Shown: positions 1 through 6,676, counted from the first letter of the stretch. The stretch is 14,649 nt of DNA from an uncultured Treponema sp. (GCA_905372235.1 CAJPOF010000058.1:1-14649); one strand, 5' to 3'. Numbers and translations: made by a program. Notes: generated from the letters alone by a model not told the origin.

Positions 1-1
1 A

Positions 2-259
2 AAATATAGAATAAAAAGCGGATTTTCCCAGTCATATTTAGCGGAATTGTGCGATGTGGCGACCGGCACAATCGGAAACATTGAATGCGGAATTGCAAAA
101 CCGTCTTTTGATTTGATTATAAAAATGTCCGAAGTTTTAAAAATACATCCGGCACTTTTGTTTTCCGAAAATCCCGCTATCGATTACCGTGAAAATAAAA
201 ATGCTTGCGACCTATTAAAAGAAATAAAATCGATAATCGAAGAATATCTTTCAGAATAA
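2..259 (+). CDS. XRE-family helix-turn-helix regulator, 3' part only
   Basis: The frame is open from the left edge to TAA at 257-259, and the true start lies outside the window. The visible 85 residues begin inside a lambda-repressor/Cro-like helix-turn-helix: FSQSYLAELC forms the first helix, VATGTIGNIECG the turn and recognition helix, and IAKPSFDLIIKMSEVLKI the following helices. This is the usual HTH_3/XRE pattern, so the protein probably binds DNA as a dimer. After the domain comes a short tail with charged, helix-forming residues (ENKNACDLLKEIKSIIEEY) that could mediate dimerisation. Probably only about 10-15 residues are missing at the N-terminus, making this a small, single-domain regulator. 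A TTG at 47 is in frame, but starting there would cut off the first HTH helix, so I do not use it. Its target cannot be read from the window; no operator copies were recognised nearby. Confidence 0.8.
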   Translation, partial: KYRIKSGFSQSYLAELCDVATGTIGNIECGIAKPSFDLIIKMSEVLKIHPALLFSENPAIDYRENKNACDLLKEIKSIIEEYLSE

Positions 260-441
260 AAGCAACATCTCGTACACGCAAATTTTCTTAATGCCGTAGG
301 TTCGTCCGTTTTTCTTTATTTTATGGCGGACTTCGTGATATATTCCGCCTGACAAAAGCACCGTGCATTTCGGCGGAGTCTTTACACTTTATGTTAAAAA
401 TATTTTGAAACTGAAGTTTCCTAAAAACTTTTGTTTTGCAT
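260..441. other. Noncoding gap after the XRE gene with small inverted repeats
   Basis: No convincing gene is present. GGCGGA at 325-330 can pair with TCCGCC at 344-349, and that same TCCGCC can instead pair with GGCGGA at 372-377, so two mutually exclusive hairpins are possible. A separate small palindrome, GAAACTGAAGTTTC at 407-420, sits near the end and is followed by CTAAAAACTTTTG, so it might act as a weak terminator for the XRE gene. None of these is strong evidence for a riboswitch. Confidence 0.4.
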
Positions 442-471
442 AAAAAAAATTGCCCTTTTACGGGCAATTTT
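442..471 (-). terminator. Intrinsic terminator for flaB transcription
   Basis: On the minus strand the sequence reads as a stem with core TTGCCC/GGGCAA (450-455 with 462-467) and a six-base loop, followed by a run of eight T. Flanking A/T pairs lengthen the stem to about 10 bp. The T run is on the minus-strand side only, so it fits transcripts coming from flaB, whose stop codon is about 250 bases upstream. The mRNA would therefore carry a long 3' untranslated region containing the flaB tail duplicate. Confidence 0.8.
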
Positions 472-579
472 CCTAAACATTTTATTGTATATTTTTATTA
501 AGCCGCTGAGCGAACAAACTGCGCTTTGCGCAAACTCGCACGCAATGAGTGGCAGCTGTCCGCCTTAGTAAAACTCTTT

Positions 580-636
580 CTACCTCAGCAGGCTAAGCAC
601 ATTCTGGCTCGACTGGTTTGCCTGTGCCAGCATTGG
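580..636 (-). pseudogene. flaB C-terminal remnant
   Basis: Read on the minus strand, this segment encodes MLAQANQSSQNVLSLLR and then TAG, identical in protein to the last 17 residues of the intact FlaB. Just upstream (toward higher coordinates) the similarity stops and is replaced by a palindrome, so no flagellin core is attached. There is no start signal that would make it a gene, and it is probably transcribed only as part of the flaB 3' untranslated region. The differences from the intact tail are silent, which suggests the piece came from a functional flagellin gene under selection rather than having drifted freely. Confidence 0.8.
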
Positions 637-679
637 TCGCACCCGATGGGTGCGCCCGAGTTTGCTTTTCGCAAACTCG
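637..679. other. Two adjacent hairpins between the flaB tail copies
   Basis: CGCACCC-GAT-GGGTGCG at 638-654 is a perfect 7-bp inverted repeat, and GAGTTTGC-TTTTC-GCAAACTC at 658-678 is a perfect 8-bp one. They lie exactly at the junction where the duplicated flaB tail begins. Neither is followed by a T run on the minus strand, so they look like mRNA 3'-end structures or recombination-junction sequence rather than terminators. Confidence 0.7.
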
Positions 680-720
680 CATGCAATGACTGGCAGCTGT
701 CCGCCTTAGTAAAAATCTTT

Positions 721-1581
721 CTACCTCAGCAAACTAAGCACATTCTGGCTCGACTGGTTTGCCTGTGCCAGCATTGCTGTTCCTGCCTGGGAGAGGACTT
801 GGTCTTTGGTGAACTCGACCATTTCTCCTGCCATATCCGTGTCGCGGATTCGAGATTCGGACGCCTGAAGGTTTTCCGCACCGATATCAAGTCCCTTGAC
901 TGTCATTTCAAGTCGGTTCTGGTAAGCACCAAGGTCTGCCCTCTGCTTGTTGATTTTCTTCAACGCTTCGTCCAATGTTCCGATGGCGCGGTTAGCCTCG
1001 TCCGGACCTTCCAAAGTCATAATCGATTCGTCTCCGACATTTCTGAGACCTAGAGCCATTGCCGTCATCGTTCCGATATAAACCTGGGTTCTCTGGTCCA
1101 TGTTCGCTCCGATGTGGAACCACATTGAAGCCGTAACGTGGTTTTCTCCGGTCGGACGTGCAAATCGTCCCGTGAGCATATTCATGCCGTTGAACTGAGC
1201 GGCGGAAGCAACTCTATCCACCTCGGCGATAAGAGAAGACACCTCAACCTGAATCATCATGCGATCTTCGGCTGTGTAGATGCCGTTAGATGACTGGATT
1301 GCAAGCTGTCGGATTCTATGAATAATGTCTGTGGTTTCCTGCAGATAGCCTTCAGTTGTCTGAATGAAAGAAATTCCGTTCTCGGCGTTTGTGGAAGCCT
1401 GATTCAAGCCGCGAATCTGAGCCCTCATCTTTTCTGATACTGCAAGACCTGATGCGTCATCGCCGGCACGATTGATTCTCATTCCTGAAGAAAGCTTTTC
1501 CATGCTCTTCTGCTGAGCCAAATCTTGGATTCCCTGGGAACGCTGAGCGAACATAGCGCTCATATTGTGATTAATAACCAT
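721..1581 (-). CDS. flaB: Flagellin FlaB, periplasmic flagellar filament core protein
   Basis: This encodes a 286-residue flagellin. The N-terminus (MVINHNMSAMFAQR, then KLSSGMRINRAGDDASGLAVS) and C-terminus (AGTAMLAQANQSSQNVLSLLR) are the paired D0/D1 helices that polymerise into the filament. Residues about 140-200 are short, with no surface D2/D3 domain, as expected for spirochaete core flagellins, which assemble inside the periplasm between the cell cylinder and outer membrane and need no signal peptide. The start is supported by AAGGAG at 1589-1594, seven bases before ATG. A sigma-28-type promoter lies upstream, and a possible CsrA site sits in the leader. The gene follows the CmpB-like gene with about 106 bases between them. 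Treponemes usually have more than one flaB gene, and I cannot tell which paralogue (FlaB1, 2 or 3) this is. Its 3' end is duplicated downstream. Confidence 0.96.
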   Translation of the reverse strand: MVINHNMSAMFAQRSQGIQDLAQQKSMEKLSSGMRINRAGDDASGLAVSEKMRAQIRGLNQASTNAENGISFIQTTEGYLQETTDIIHRIRQLAIQSSNGIYTAEDRMMIQVEVSSLIAEVDRVASAAQFNGMNMLTGRFARPTGENHVTASMWFHIGANMDQRTQVYIGTMTAMALGLRNVGDESIMTLEGPDEANRAIGTLDEALKKINKQRADLGAYQNRLEMTVKGLDIGAENLQASESRIRDTDMAGEMVEFTKDQVLSQAGTAMLAQANQSSQNVLSLLR

Positions 1582-1588
1582 AGTGTAT

Positions 1589-1651
1589 CTCCTTGGTGTG
1601 TTTTGCAGACACTCTCTTTTAGATTGATTTCTGCTTCACGGGTTTCCACCC
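1589..1651 (-). promoter_or_regulatory. flaB leader with CsrA-like GGA hairpin and Shine-Dalgarno
   Basis: In the flaB mRNA, positions 1651-1640 read GGGU-GGAA-ACCC: a 4-bp stem exposing GGA in a tetraloop, the hallmark of CsrA/RsmE binding sites. A second GGA lies inside the Shine-Dalgarno AAGGAG (1594-1589), about 45-50 bases downstream. In several bacteria, including Bacillus and Borrelia, CsrA represses flagellin translation by binding such paired sites. The structure is seen directly; its binding by CsrA is inference, and no csrA gene is in the window. Confidence 0.45.
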
Positions 1652-1663
1652 CCCTTACTAAAA

Positions 1664-1690
1664 GTATCGGAGACAGGAAATTTCACTTTA
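1664..1690 (-). promoter_or_regulatory. Sigma-28 (FliA)-type flagellar promoter of flaB
   Basis: On the minus strand TAAAGTGA (1690-1683) is followed by exactly 11 bases and then TCCGATAC (1671-1664). This closely matches the motility sigma-factor consensus TAAAGTTT-N11-GCCGATAA. The predicted transcript starts near 1657 and gives a leader of about 75 bases. The TAA of the -35 element is also the stop codon of the upstream membrane-protein gene, so promoter and gene end overlap. Confidence 0.85.
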
Positions 1691-2578
1691 GCGTTTTTTG
1701 TTTTTTTCGTTCATTTTCTTTAATTTTTCTTTGAGCATCAAAACAGGAGCGTTATAGGCATCGGATTTCATGTGCGGGAATTTTTTTATGAATCTTTCTG
1801 AAATTTTGTGACGAAGCCCTGCGCTTTCAATTTTTTCTAGAAGAGCGGAACTGAATTTTTCTTTTTCCAGCGCAGAACGTTCCTTTACGGATTCAATCAT
1901 TTCTCTAAGCGACCCCGAACGGAACCAAACCTCACTCTGGTATCTGTCTTTCAGGGACTCGCCCAATTCCTTGAGCCTTGACATATAAAGGCTGAAATCG
2001 GCAAGTTTTCGAACCGTAAAAAACAAATCCGCCGCAAAAATCACAGCAAGCACATTTGCGAAAATTTGAATCGCAAGTTCCGGAACGGAAGAAAGAAGCT
2101 TTTCTATAAGCGGCTGGACAAATTTTATCACAGACACGCTCATCAATCCGAATAAAAGCGAATTTTTAAGGCAAACACGACCGTGCAGATTCAAAGGAAT
2201 GTTTTTTCCTCCCAATGAAATCTTTTGTGCCGAATAATCCCACCATGTCGTGTGAAAAAGTTTTTCAAGAATCCAGCTTCCCAAATATTCAACAATCGTA
2301 CAAAAAAACGTTCCCGAAAGAAAAAGCACCCACACAGGATTTTGAAGTTTTTCCGGAAGAAGCAGAATTAAAAGCCCGCCGACTCCGTAAATCGGACACA
2401 AAGGACCGTGCAAAAATCCTCGGTTCACGAACTTGCGTTCAAAAAACAAGCCCACATAAATCACTTCGCAAATCCAGCCAATCACGCTGAACATCAAAAA
2501 AATGACGAACGCTTTTGAAAGTTCCGCCGATCTGAATCCGATGTGAACGGAATTCATAAGATTGAATAAATTTTCCAT
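1688..2578 (-). CDS. CmpB-family (putative ABC-transporter type IV) membrane protein
   Basis: This 296-residue membrane protein is of unknown function. The N-terminal segment SVIGWICEVIYVGLFFERKF (31-50) followed by NRGFLHGPLCPIYGVGGLL matches the conserved core of the family annotated as 'putative ABC-transporter type IV/CmpB'. About five hydrophobic segments can be seen (roughly 22-46, 60-75, 82-103, 138-158, 167-188). The remaining third is charged and helical, rich in Lys and Glu, and probably cytoplasmic. I chose ATG at 2578 because GAGG lies six bases upstream (2585-2588); an in-frame TTG at 2590 would add four residues and overlap this site. It starts 45 bases after the HDOD gene stop and may be co-transcribed with it. 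No ATPase partner is nearby, so a transporter role is only a family label. Confidence 0.8.
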   Translation of the reverse strand: MENLFNLMNSVHIGFRSAELSKAFVIFLMFSVIGWICEVIYVGLFFERKFVNRGFLHGPLCPIYGVGGLLILLLPEKLQNPVWVLFLSGTFFCTIVEYLGSWILEKLFHTTWWDYSAQKISLGGKNIPLNLHGRVCLKNSLLFGLMSVSVIKFVQPLIEKLLSSVPELAIQIFANVLAVIFAADLFFTVRKLADFSLYMSRLKELGESLKDRYQSEVWFRSGSLREMIESVKERSALEKEKFSSALLEKIESAGLRHKISERFIKKFPHMKSDAYNAPVLMLKEKLKKMNEKNKKR

Positions 2579-2623
2579 TAAAATCCTCAAAGATTTTCAG
2601 AATCCATGCGCAAAAAACGGACT

Positions 2624-4111
2624 CTATCTGGATTCCATTTTTTTTGTGATTCTGTCGGCTATAATCTTGAACTGGTCTTCGGAAGTTATATTCAGAGAGG
2701 AAAGGATTTTTTCGTCAATCTGATAATATTCGACTTCCTTGTCCAAGTAATGCGCCATAAGGTCTGCAACATATACGCAAATCGCAATTTTTTTGCAATT
2801 GTCGGGAGCGGATTCGGGGGAATGATGGTATCGAATAACGCCGGTCAAAACGGCAGGAAAATTCCATTTTTCGGCAATCTGCGCTCCAATCTCGGCGTGG
2901 TTCGCCCCTCCAAGGATTTTTTCAAAAATGTCGGAATTCACACCCTTTTTGATGCAAATAGATTTTACTTTCTCAAGATATTGAGGATGAGTTCCCTCGA
3001 AGATGATTTTTCCGATGTCGTGCAAAAGTCCGCAAGTGTACACATTTTCGATTACATCCCTGTTCCCCTGAAAAAAAGTGTATGCCAGGCTGAACGAAAA
3101 AAATGCGACTCTGTAGGAATGAATCCAAAGTTTTTCAGAATTTCCGGGAACTTTGCTGAAAACCTGCATCGTTCCAATAGTAAAAAGCATATTCCGAACG
3201 CCGCGAAGCCCGACCAGTTTTACGGCATCGGCGATGTTATTGCATCTAGCCGAAAGCGAAAAACTCGCCGAATTAACCTGCTTCAAAAGCTCTCCGGCAA
3301 GGGAAACATCGCTTGCAATCTGCGTGGCTATCTGCGAAAGCGTAACCTTGGGATTATCCAAAAGCGAATGAAGGCGGTTGATGTTTTCGGGAAACTGCGG
3401 AAGGACTTCGATTCCGTTCTTGAATTCTTCCGTTACGATTGAGATGTCGCTTGCCGAATTTCTTGCGATTGGAAGGAAAAGTCTTGTGATTGTAATTCCG
3501 TTCACACACAGAATTTGAAAATTGTTCTCCGTCATTCCAAGTTTTCTGAGCATCAGAATCATTATTATAAGCCCAAGCCCCGCACCTTCGGAATCGTCAA
3601 GCACAGAATCCAAACTGTCTTCCACAGAGGTATACTGCTGCGCCCTGCATATTTTGTCGTGAATGCGTTTGAACTCGCTGTACGTCAGTTTTGAATTATT
3701 CTGCACTTCCATGCGGATTATGCTATCTTTCGCCTGAATTATAAAGCGGACGTAAAGTCCTTCTGTTTTCTGTTTGGAAAGATAATAGCTGATGTTTGAA
3801 AGTGTGTCGCTCTTGAACATCTTCATTCCGTCTTTGTAGTCATCGGGATTTTCGATGTTCAGTCTGCGTTCCTTAAAATACACCCGTTTTGTGTTCGCTT
3901 TTTTTGCGTTCGTTATAAGTTCATTCTGGCAATAGACGATATATTGAATCATCTGTTCCTGATGGAGTTCTTTAAAAAATATCGTAACAACATCATTCAT
4001 ATAGACTTCCATGCTGTGGGGAAGCGTATATGTTGTGATGGAAAGCGGAACACCTGCATGAACCGCCGTTTTTATTTTTTCCGTATCGACTTTGAGTAGC
4101 TGCTCTTCCAT
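2624..4111 (-). CDS. HDOD-domain signalling protein with GHKL-like N-terminal domain
   Basis: This 495-residue, soluble protein appears to be a two-domain regulator. Residues about 40-215 resemble a GHKL (histidine-kinase/anti-sigma type) ATPase fold: an N-box-like NELITNAKKAN (63-73) and a G-box-like EGAGLGL (175-181). The expected DxGxG motif between them is not evident (VQNNSKLT is at that place), so ATP binding is uncertain. Residues about 235-430 form an HDOD domain, with LPQFPENINRLHSLLDNP at its start, an HD pair at H364-D365 within LLHDIGK, and later HAEIGA and RYHH. HDOD proteins act in bacterial signalling, often linked to motility or second messengers, usually without proven phosphodiesterase activity. 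No Shine-Dalgarno is visible before the ATG. It lies upstream of the CmpB-like gene and flaB on the same strand. Confidence 0.85.
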   Translation of the reverse strand: MEEQLLKVDTEKIKTAVHAGVPLSITTYTLPHSMEVYMNDVVTIFFKELHQEQMIQYIVYCQNELITNAKKANTKRVYFKERRLNIENPDDYKDGMKMFKSDTLSNISYYLSKQKTEGLYVRFIIQAKDSIIRMEVQNNSKLTYSEFKRIHDKICRAQQYTSVEDSLDSVLDDSEGAGLGLIIMILMLRKLGMTENNFQILCVNGITITRLFLPIARNSASDISIVTEEFKNGIEVLPQFPENINRLHSLLDNPKVTLSQIATQIASDVSLAGELLKQVNSASFSLSARCNNIADAVKLVGLRGVRNMLFTIGTMQVFSKVPGNSEKLWIHSYRVAFFSFSLAYTFFQGNRDVIENVYTCGLLHDIGKIIFEGTHPQYLEKVKSICIKKGVNSDIFEKILGGANHAEIGAQIAEKWNFPAVLTGVIRYHHSPESAPDNCKKIAICVYVADLMAHYLDKEVEYYQIDEKILSSLNITSEDQFKIIADRITKKMESR

Positions 4112-4150
4112 AATAAACTTTAATAAACTTTTATCCGAAATGTCGATATG

Positions 4151-4178
4151 ATTTTAGCATAAAAACAAATAATGTAAA
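4151..4178 (-). promoter_or_regulatory. Sigma-70-type promoter before the HDOD gene
   Basis: On the minus strand TTTACA (4178-4173), 16 bases, then TAAAAT (4156-4151) preceded by TGC as an extended -10. The predicted leader is about 33 bases and has no Shine-Dalgarno; it includes two copies of AAGTTTATT just before the ATG. A second possibility, TCGACA with TAAAGT about 5 bases before the ATG, is weaker but would make the gene leaderless. Confidence 0.5.
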
Positions 4179-4181
4179 GAA

Positions 4182-5348
4182 TCAACAGAACACATTGTGA
4201 ACATGAATCTCGGATTCGTAAAGCGGATTCAAAGCCGAGACTTTTTGCTGAAAGACTTTCACCAACTCTTCGTCCGGCATACAAAATCCCCTCGGAATAA
4301 GAACGTCAAAGCGGACTCTGCGCCGCCCATTTTCAAGCGGAACAAAACGCACATCGTGGACGGTAAGTTCGACATCGATTTCCTTTGCGGAATTTCCAAG
4401 ATATTCCCTTACCCTGACAGTTTCGGGGTCATTGAAATCCACCGGATCCATGTGAATCGTAACCATGCAATTGAATTTTTCTGAAACCGCATTTTCGGCG
4501 TCGTCTATAACCTGATGCAAGTCAAAAATATTTCTGTCGCCCGGAACTTCTGCGTGAAGCGAAATCATCACCTTTCCGGGACCGTAATCGTGAACAAGCA
4601 CATCGTGGATTCCGCATATCGGTTCAAATCCCATGACCACGTTTTTCACGTCGGCGACAAAATTTTTATCCATCGGTTCGCCCAAAAGCGGATTCACAGT
4701 GTCTTTTGCCGAATCAATTCCGTTCCAGATTATAAAAACGGCGACCAAGATTCCGGCTATTCCGTCGCCGGGAATTTTTGAATCCGGTCTGAAAAAAGCA
4801 AAAAGCATCGCCGCCAAAACGCCCGTTGTAGAAATTACATCGCTTATCGAATCTTTTGCGACCGCCTTTAACGCCACGGATTTTATTTTTCGAGAAAGAA
4901 TCAGATTGTACACGAACATGGCGGACTTTACTAAAACCGAAACAAAAAGAATTGCCACAGTGAAAGTCGTTGTTTTCAGCACAGACGGAACAAACATGGA
5001 TTTTACGGAAGAAACCAAAAGTTCCGCTCCGACAAGAATTATCAGAAACGAAACGATAAGCCCCGAAATATATTCCATTCTACCGTGCCCAAAAGGATGC
5101 TCCATATCCGCTTTTTTTGCGGAAACCTTAAATCCAATCAGCGTAACAAGCGAAGCGGATACGTCTGAAAGATTGTTCATGGCATCGGCGATAACGGAGA
5201 CCGACTTTGAAAAAATTCCTGCGACAAGTTTCAATGTAAAAAGCATAATGTTCAGCACAATGCCGATTATTCCCGACGCAACCCCGTAATCTTCCCGCCT
5301 TACGTTCCCTTTACAATCAAAAAGTTCAGAATCCATATGCGCTATCAT
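4182..5348 (-). CDS. Cation diffusion facilitator (CDF) transporter, probably Mn2+ efflux
   Basis: This 388-residue inner-membrane metal/proton antiporter has six membrane segments within residues about 25-215, followed by a C-terminal cytoplasmic domain of the ferredoxin-like type seen in CDF proteins. Landmarks are NNLSDVSASL in membrane helix 2 and HPFGHGRMEYISGL in the following loop and helix. The transport site would be N58 and D62 in helix 2 (N-x3-D) with D166 and D170 in helix 5 (DSISD). This N-D/D-D set resembles manganese exporters such as pneumococcal MntE rather than the H-D/H-D zinc type, so Mn2+ is the favoured substrate, by inference. The C-terminal tail (about 300-388) is longer than in FieF. 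Its ATG overlaps the TGA of the upstream nuclease gene as ATGA, so the two are translationally coupled; there is no own Shine-Dalgarno. Confidence 0.9.
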   Translation of the reverse strand: MIAHMDSELFDCKGNVRREDYGVASGIIGIVLNIMLFTLKLVAGIFSKSVSVIADAMNNLSDVSASLVTLIGFKVSAKKADMEHPFGHGRMEYISGLIVSFLIILVGAELLVSSVKSMFVPSVLKTTTFTVAILFVSVLVKSAMFVYNLILSRKIKSVALKAVAKDSISDVISTTGVLAAMLFAFFRPDSKIPGDGIAGILVAVFIIWNGIDSAKDTVNPLLGEPMDKNFVADVKNVVMGFEPICGIHDVLVHDYGPGKVMISLHAEVPGDRNIFDLHQVIDDAENAVSEKFNCMVTIHMDPVDFNDPETVRVREYLGNSAKEIDVELTVHDVRFVPLENGRRRVRFDVLIPRGFCMPDEELVKVFQQKVSALNPLYESEIHVHNVFC

Positions 5349-6385
5349 TTTGGACAGACGTATTTTTTTGCTTCTATCGCATCCTCGATTGAATCAGGGA
5401 GTGCGGCAAAAAAATCGAAACCTGTCTTTTCCTCGATAAAATCCGTAGTGGTAATATAATAATCCCAAGTAAAGTCCGAGACAACCTGATTATTCGGAAT
5501 CCATGCGGCGATAACCTCTGTTTTTTCGTCCACCCTAAAAAAATCGTCCGAGCCTTCATCAAGAATCAAAATTATCTTCCAGCAATATTCTGGAACCTCA
5601 ATCGACATTCCGTTTTCAAGAGCAATTTTTTCAAAGCGACCTTTTTCGCTTGTGCCGCCGCAACCATACGGACCTGCCGTTATATAAAGTTCTTTTCCCG
5701 AAAAGGCAAGACTCCTTTCGTAAGACTCAAGATTTTTCCATACGTTGCGGTTGCAGTTCGGCGATTGCGGAATCATGTTCGTCATCAAAAACGTCGCGCT
5801 GTTGTCGTCTTGGCTTTGCGTCCTGTCGGCGGAAGGACAGACATGGCCTCTGTCAAAGCCGAAAATCGAAAATCGATAGTCCGCTTTTTTTACAGCATAA
5901 AAACCGGAAGGAAGGTTTAAGTCCGCACGAAAATCGTTTCCCCGCACAACATCGCCCATGTCGCTTTTTGAAAGATGCCACGAAACCCAGTTTGGAATCA
6001 ATTTTAAGGCGTTGTACGAAAGCGAAAACTGAGTTTTTTCCATAAGATAATTTTTTGCGTTATCAACTTCCGACGTGGCGCGACTTGGATTTCCAAAATA
6101 CAAAGGAAGATTTTCAACGGAACAAGGATTTTCGACGGAAAGAAAATTTCCGACAGCGGATTTTTGATTTTCGAAATTTTCCAAAAAATCGGAAGATTCG
6201 TTTTTTTCGGAAAAAACGCCGCGACTTCCCCACGATTTTTCGCCGCCGTCTTTAGCGTTTTCAGAAGCAAAAACCACAAACCCGGACAAAAAACTAAAAA
6301 GCGCAATCGCAAAAAGCACAAAAAATATCAGGATTTTAAAGTTCCGTTTTTTTGCGTTTTTGCTTCCATTTATTTTTGTAGGCAT
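5345..6385 (-). CDS. Exported DNA/RNA non-specific endonuclease (NUC1/NucA family)
   Basis: This 346-residue nuclease degrades DNA and RNA using a divalent metal ion. An N-terminal basic stretch and hydrophobic segment (about 17-40, ending VVFA-SEN) is a signal peptide or anchor, and there is no lipobox cysteine at that site. A low-complexity stretch (41-100) leads to the catalytic domain (about 120-330). The signature DRGH at 178-181 supplies the catalytic histidine H181; TNMIPQSPNCNRNVWKNLE (202-220) supplies the metal ligand, most likely N212. It therefore probably acts in the periplasm or outside the cell, scavenging nucleotides or degrading extracellular DNA. The start ATG is preceded by AAAGAGG with eight bases spacing. 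It is the first gene of a two-gene unit with the CDF transporter. Confidence 0.92.
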   Translation of the reverse strand: MPTKINGSKNAKKRNFKILIFFVLFAIALFSFLSGFVVFASENAKDGGEKSWGSRGVFSEKNESSDFLENFENQKSAVGNFLSVENPCSVENLPLYFGNPSRATSEVDNAKNYLMEKTQFSLSYNALKLIPNWVSWHLSKSDMGDVVRGNDFRADLNLPSGFYAVKKADYRFSIFGFDRGHVCPSADRTQSQDDNSATFLMTNMIPQSPNCNRNVWKNLESYERSLAFSGKELYITAGPYGCGGTSEKGRFEKIALENGMSIEVPEYCWKIILILDEGSDDFFRVDEKTEVIAAWIPNNQVVSDFTWDYYITTTDFIEEKTGFDFFAALPDSIEDAIEAKKYVCPK

Positions 6386-6412
6386 ACTCCATTCCTCTTT
6401 AAGCGTAAAGCG

Positions 6413-6441
6413 ATTATATATTTATTCTCAAACGATTTCGA
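6413..6441 (-). promoter_or_regulatory. Promoter of the nuclease-CDF unit
   Basis: A perfect TATAAT lies at 6418-6413 (minus strand), and TCGAAA is 17 bases upstream (6441-6436), a poor -35 match. The predicted start is near 6406, giving a leader of about 20 bases that carries the Shine-Dalgarno. The -10 is strong, the -35 weak. Confidence 0.5.
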
Positions 6442-6501
6442 GATTTTTTTGGCGACCGAATAAAAAATCTTACAAAAGGGAAAAATGATTTTTTTAACGA
6501 A

Positions 6502-6614
6502 ACGCCATGCCCCGTGCTGGAACGGTGGCGAAGCCAGTGCCGCAAAGCAATTTTTTTGCTTTGCGGCACCAAGCGTCAGCGTGCCGTGCAAGGACGGTAG
6601 GTGGAACAGCTGGC
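6502..6614. repeat. Structured, probably interspersed repeat element
   Basis: A perfect 14-bp inverted repeat (6537-6550 with 6556-6569, stem GTGCCGCAAAGCAA, loop TTTTT) lies at the centre. It is flanked by two related small hairpins, CCGTGCTGGAACGG at 6512-6525 and CCGTGCAAGGACGG at 6584-6597, and by TGGCGAAGCCA at about 6526-6536. GC content is clearly above the surrounding AT-rich gap. The organisation (central long hairpin, two similar arms) suggests a repetitive extragenic element or a structured RNA, not a simple terminator. No protein-coding sense is seen in it. The rest of the 6386-6711 gap holds only the two divergent promoters. That it is multicopy is inference. Confidence 0.6.
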
Positions 6615-6676
6615 AAAAATCATTCGGGAAAATCCGCGCCGATTGGGAAACTTGATTTTTCATTTTTTTGCCTTAA

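Larger units (their letters stand above)
530..776. repeat. Direct repeat of the flaB 3' end, two copies 141 bp apart
   Basis: Copy A covers about 530-635 and copy B about 671-776, offset by exactly 141 bases. Reading along, I count five mismatches in 106 positions (541/682, 549/690, 574/715, 591/732, 592/733). Copy B is the real 3' end of flaB plus about 50 bases downstream; copy A is a detached duplicate further downstream. Weaker similarity continues a few bases outside both copies on the low-coordinate side. The two mismatches inside the coding part (AGC/AGT for Ser, CTG/TTG for Leu) are synonymous. Such a duplicate fits recombination between flaB paralogues, which are usually several in treponemes, or a local tandem duplication. 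Confidence 0.9.

Noticed and set aside
504..516. A 13-base match (CGCTGAGCGAACA) to the flaB 5' coding region at 1541-1553
   Set aside because: It is short and in the wrong order relative to the tail remnant for a simple internally deleted flaB copy; probably chance.
526..1053. A 175-codon plus-strand frame containing two repeated blocks
   Set aside because: It is antisense to flaB; the internal repetition is only the flaB tail duplication seen from the other strand.
2606..3442. A 278-codon open frame on the plus strand
   Set aside because: It lies wholly antisense to the HDOD gene, whose conserved motifs are clear; the translated sequence has no recognisable domain and no ribosome site.
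4633..5289. A 218-codon plus-strand frame
   Set aside because: It is antisense to the CDF transporter and reads as low-information shadow sequence.
6370..6663. A 97-codon minus-strand frame across the structured repeat
   Set aside because: Its sequence is the translation of the hairpin element and of the nuclease promoter; no start signal or domain supports a protein.
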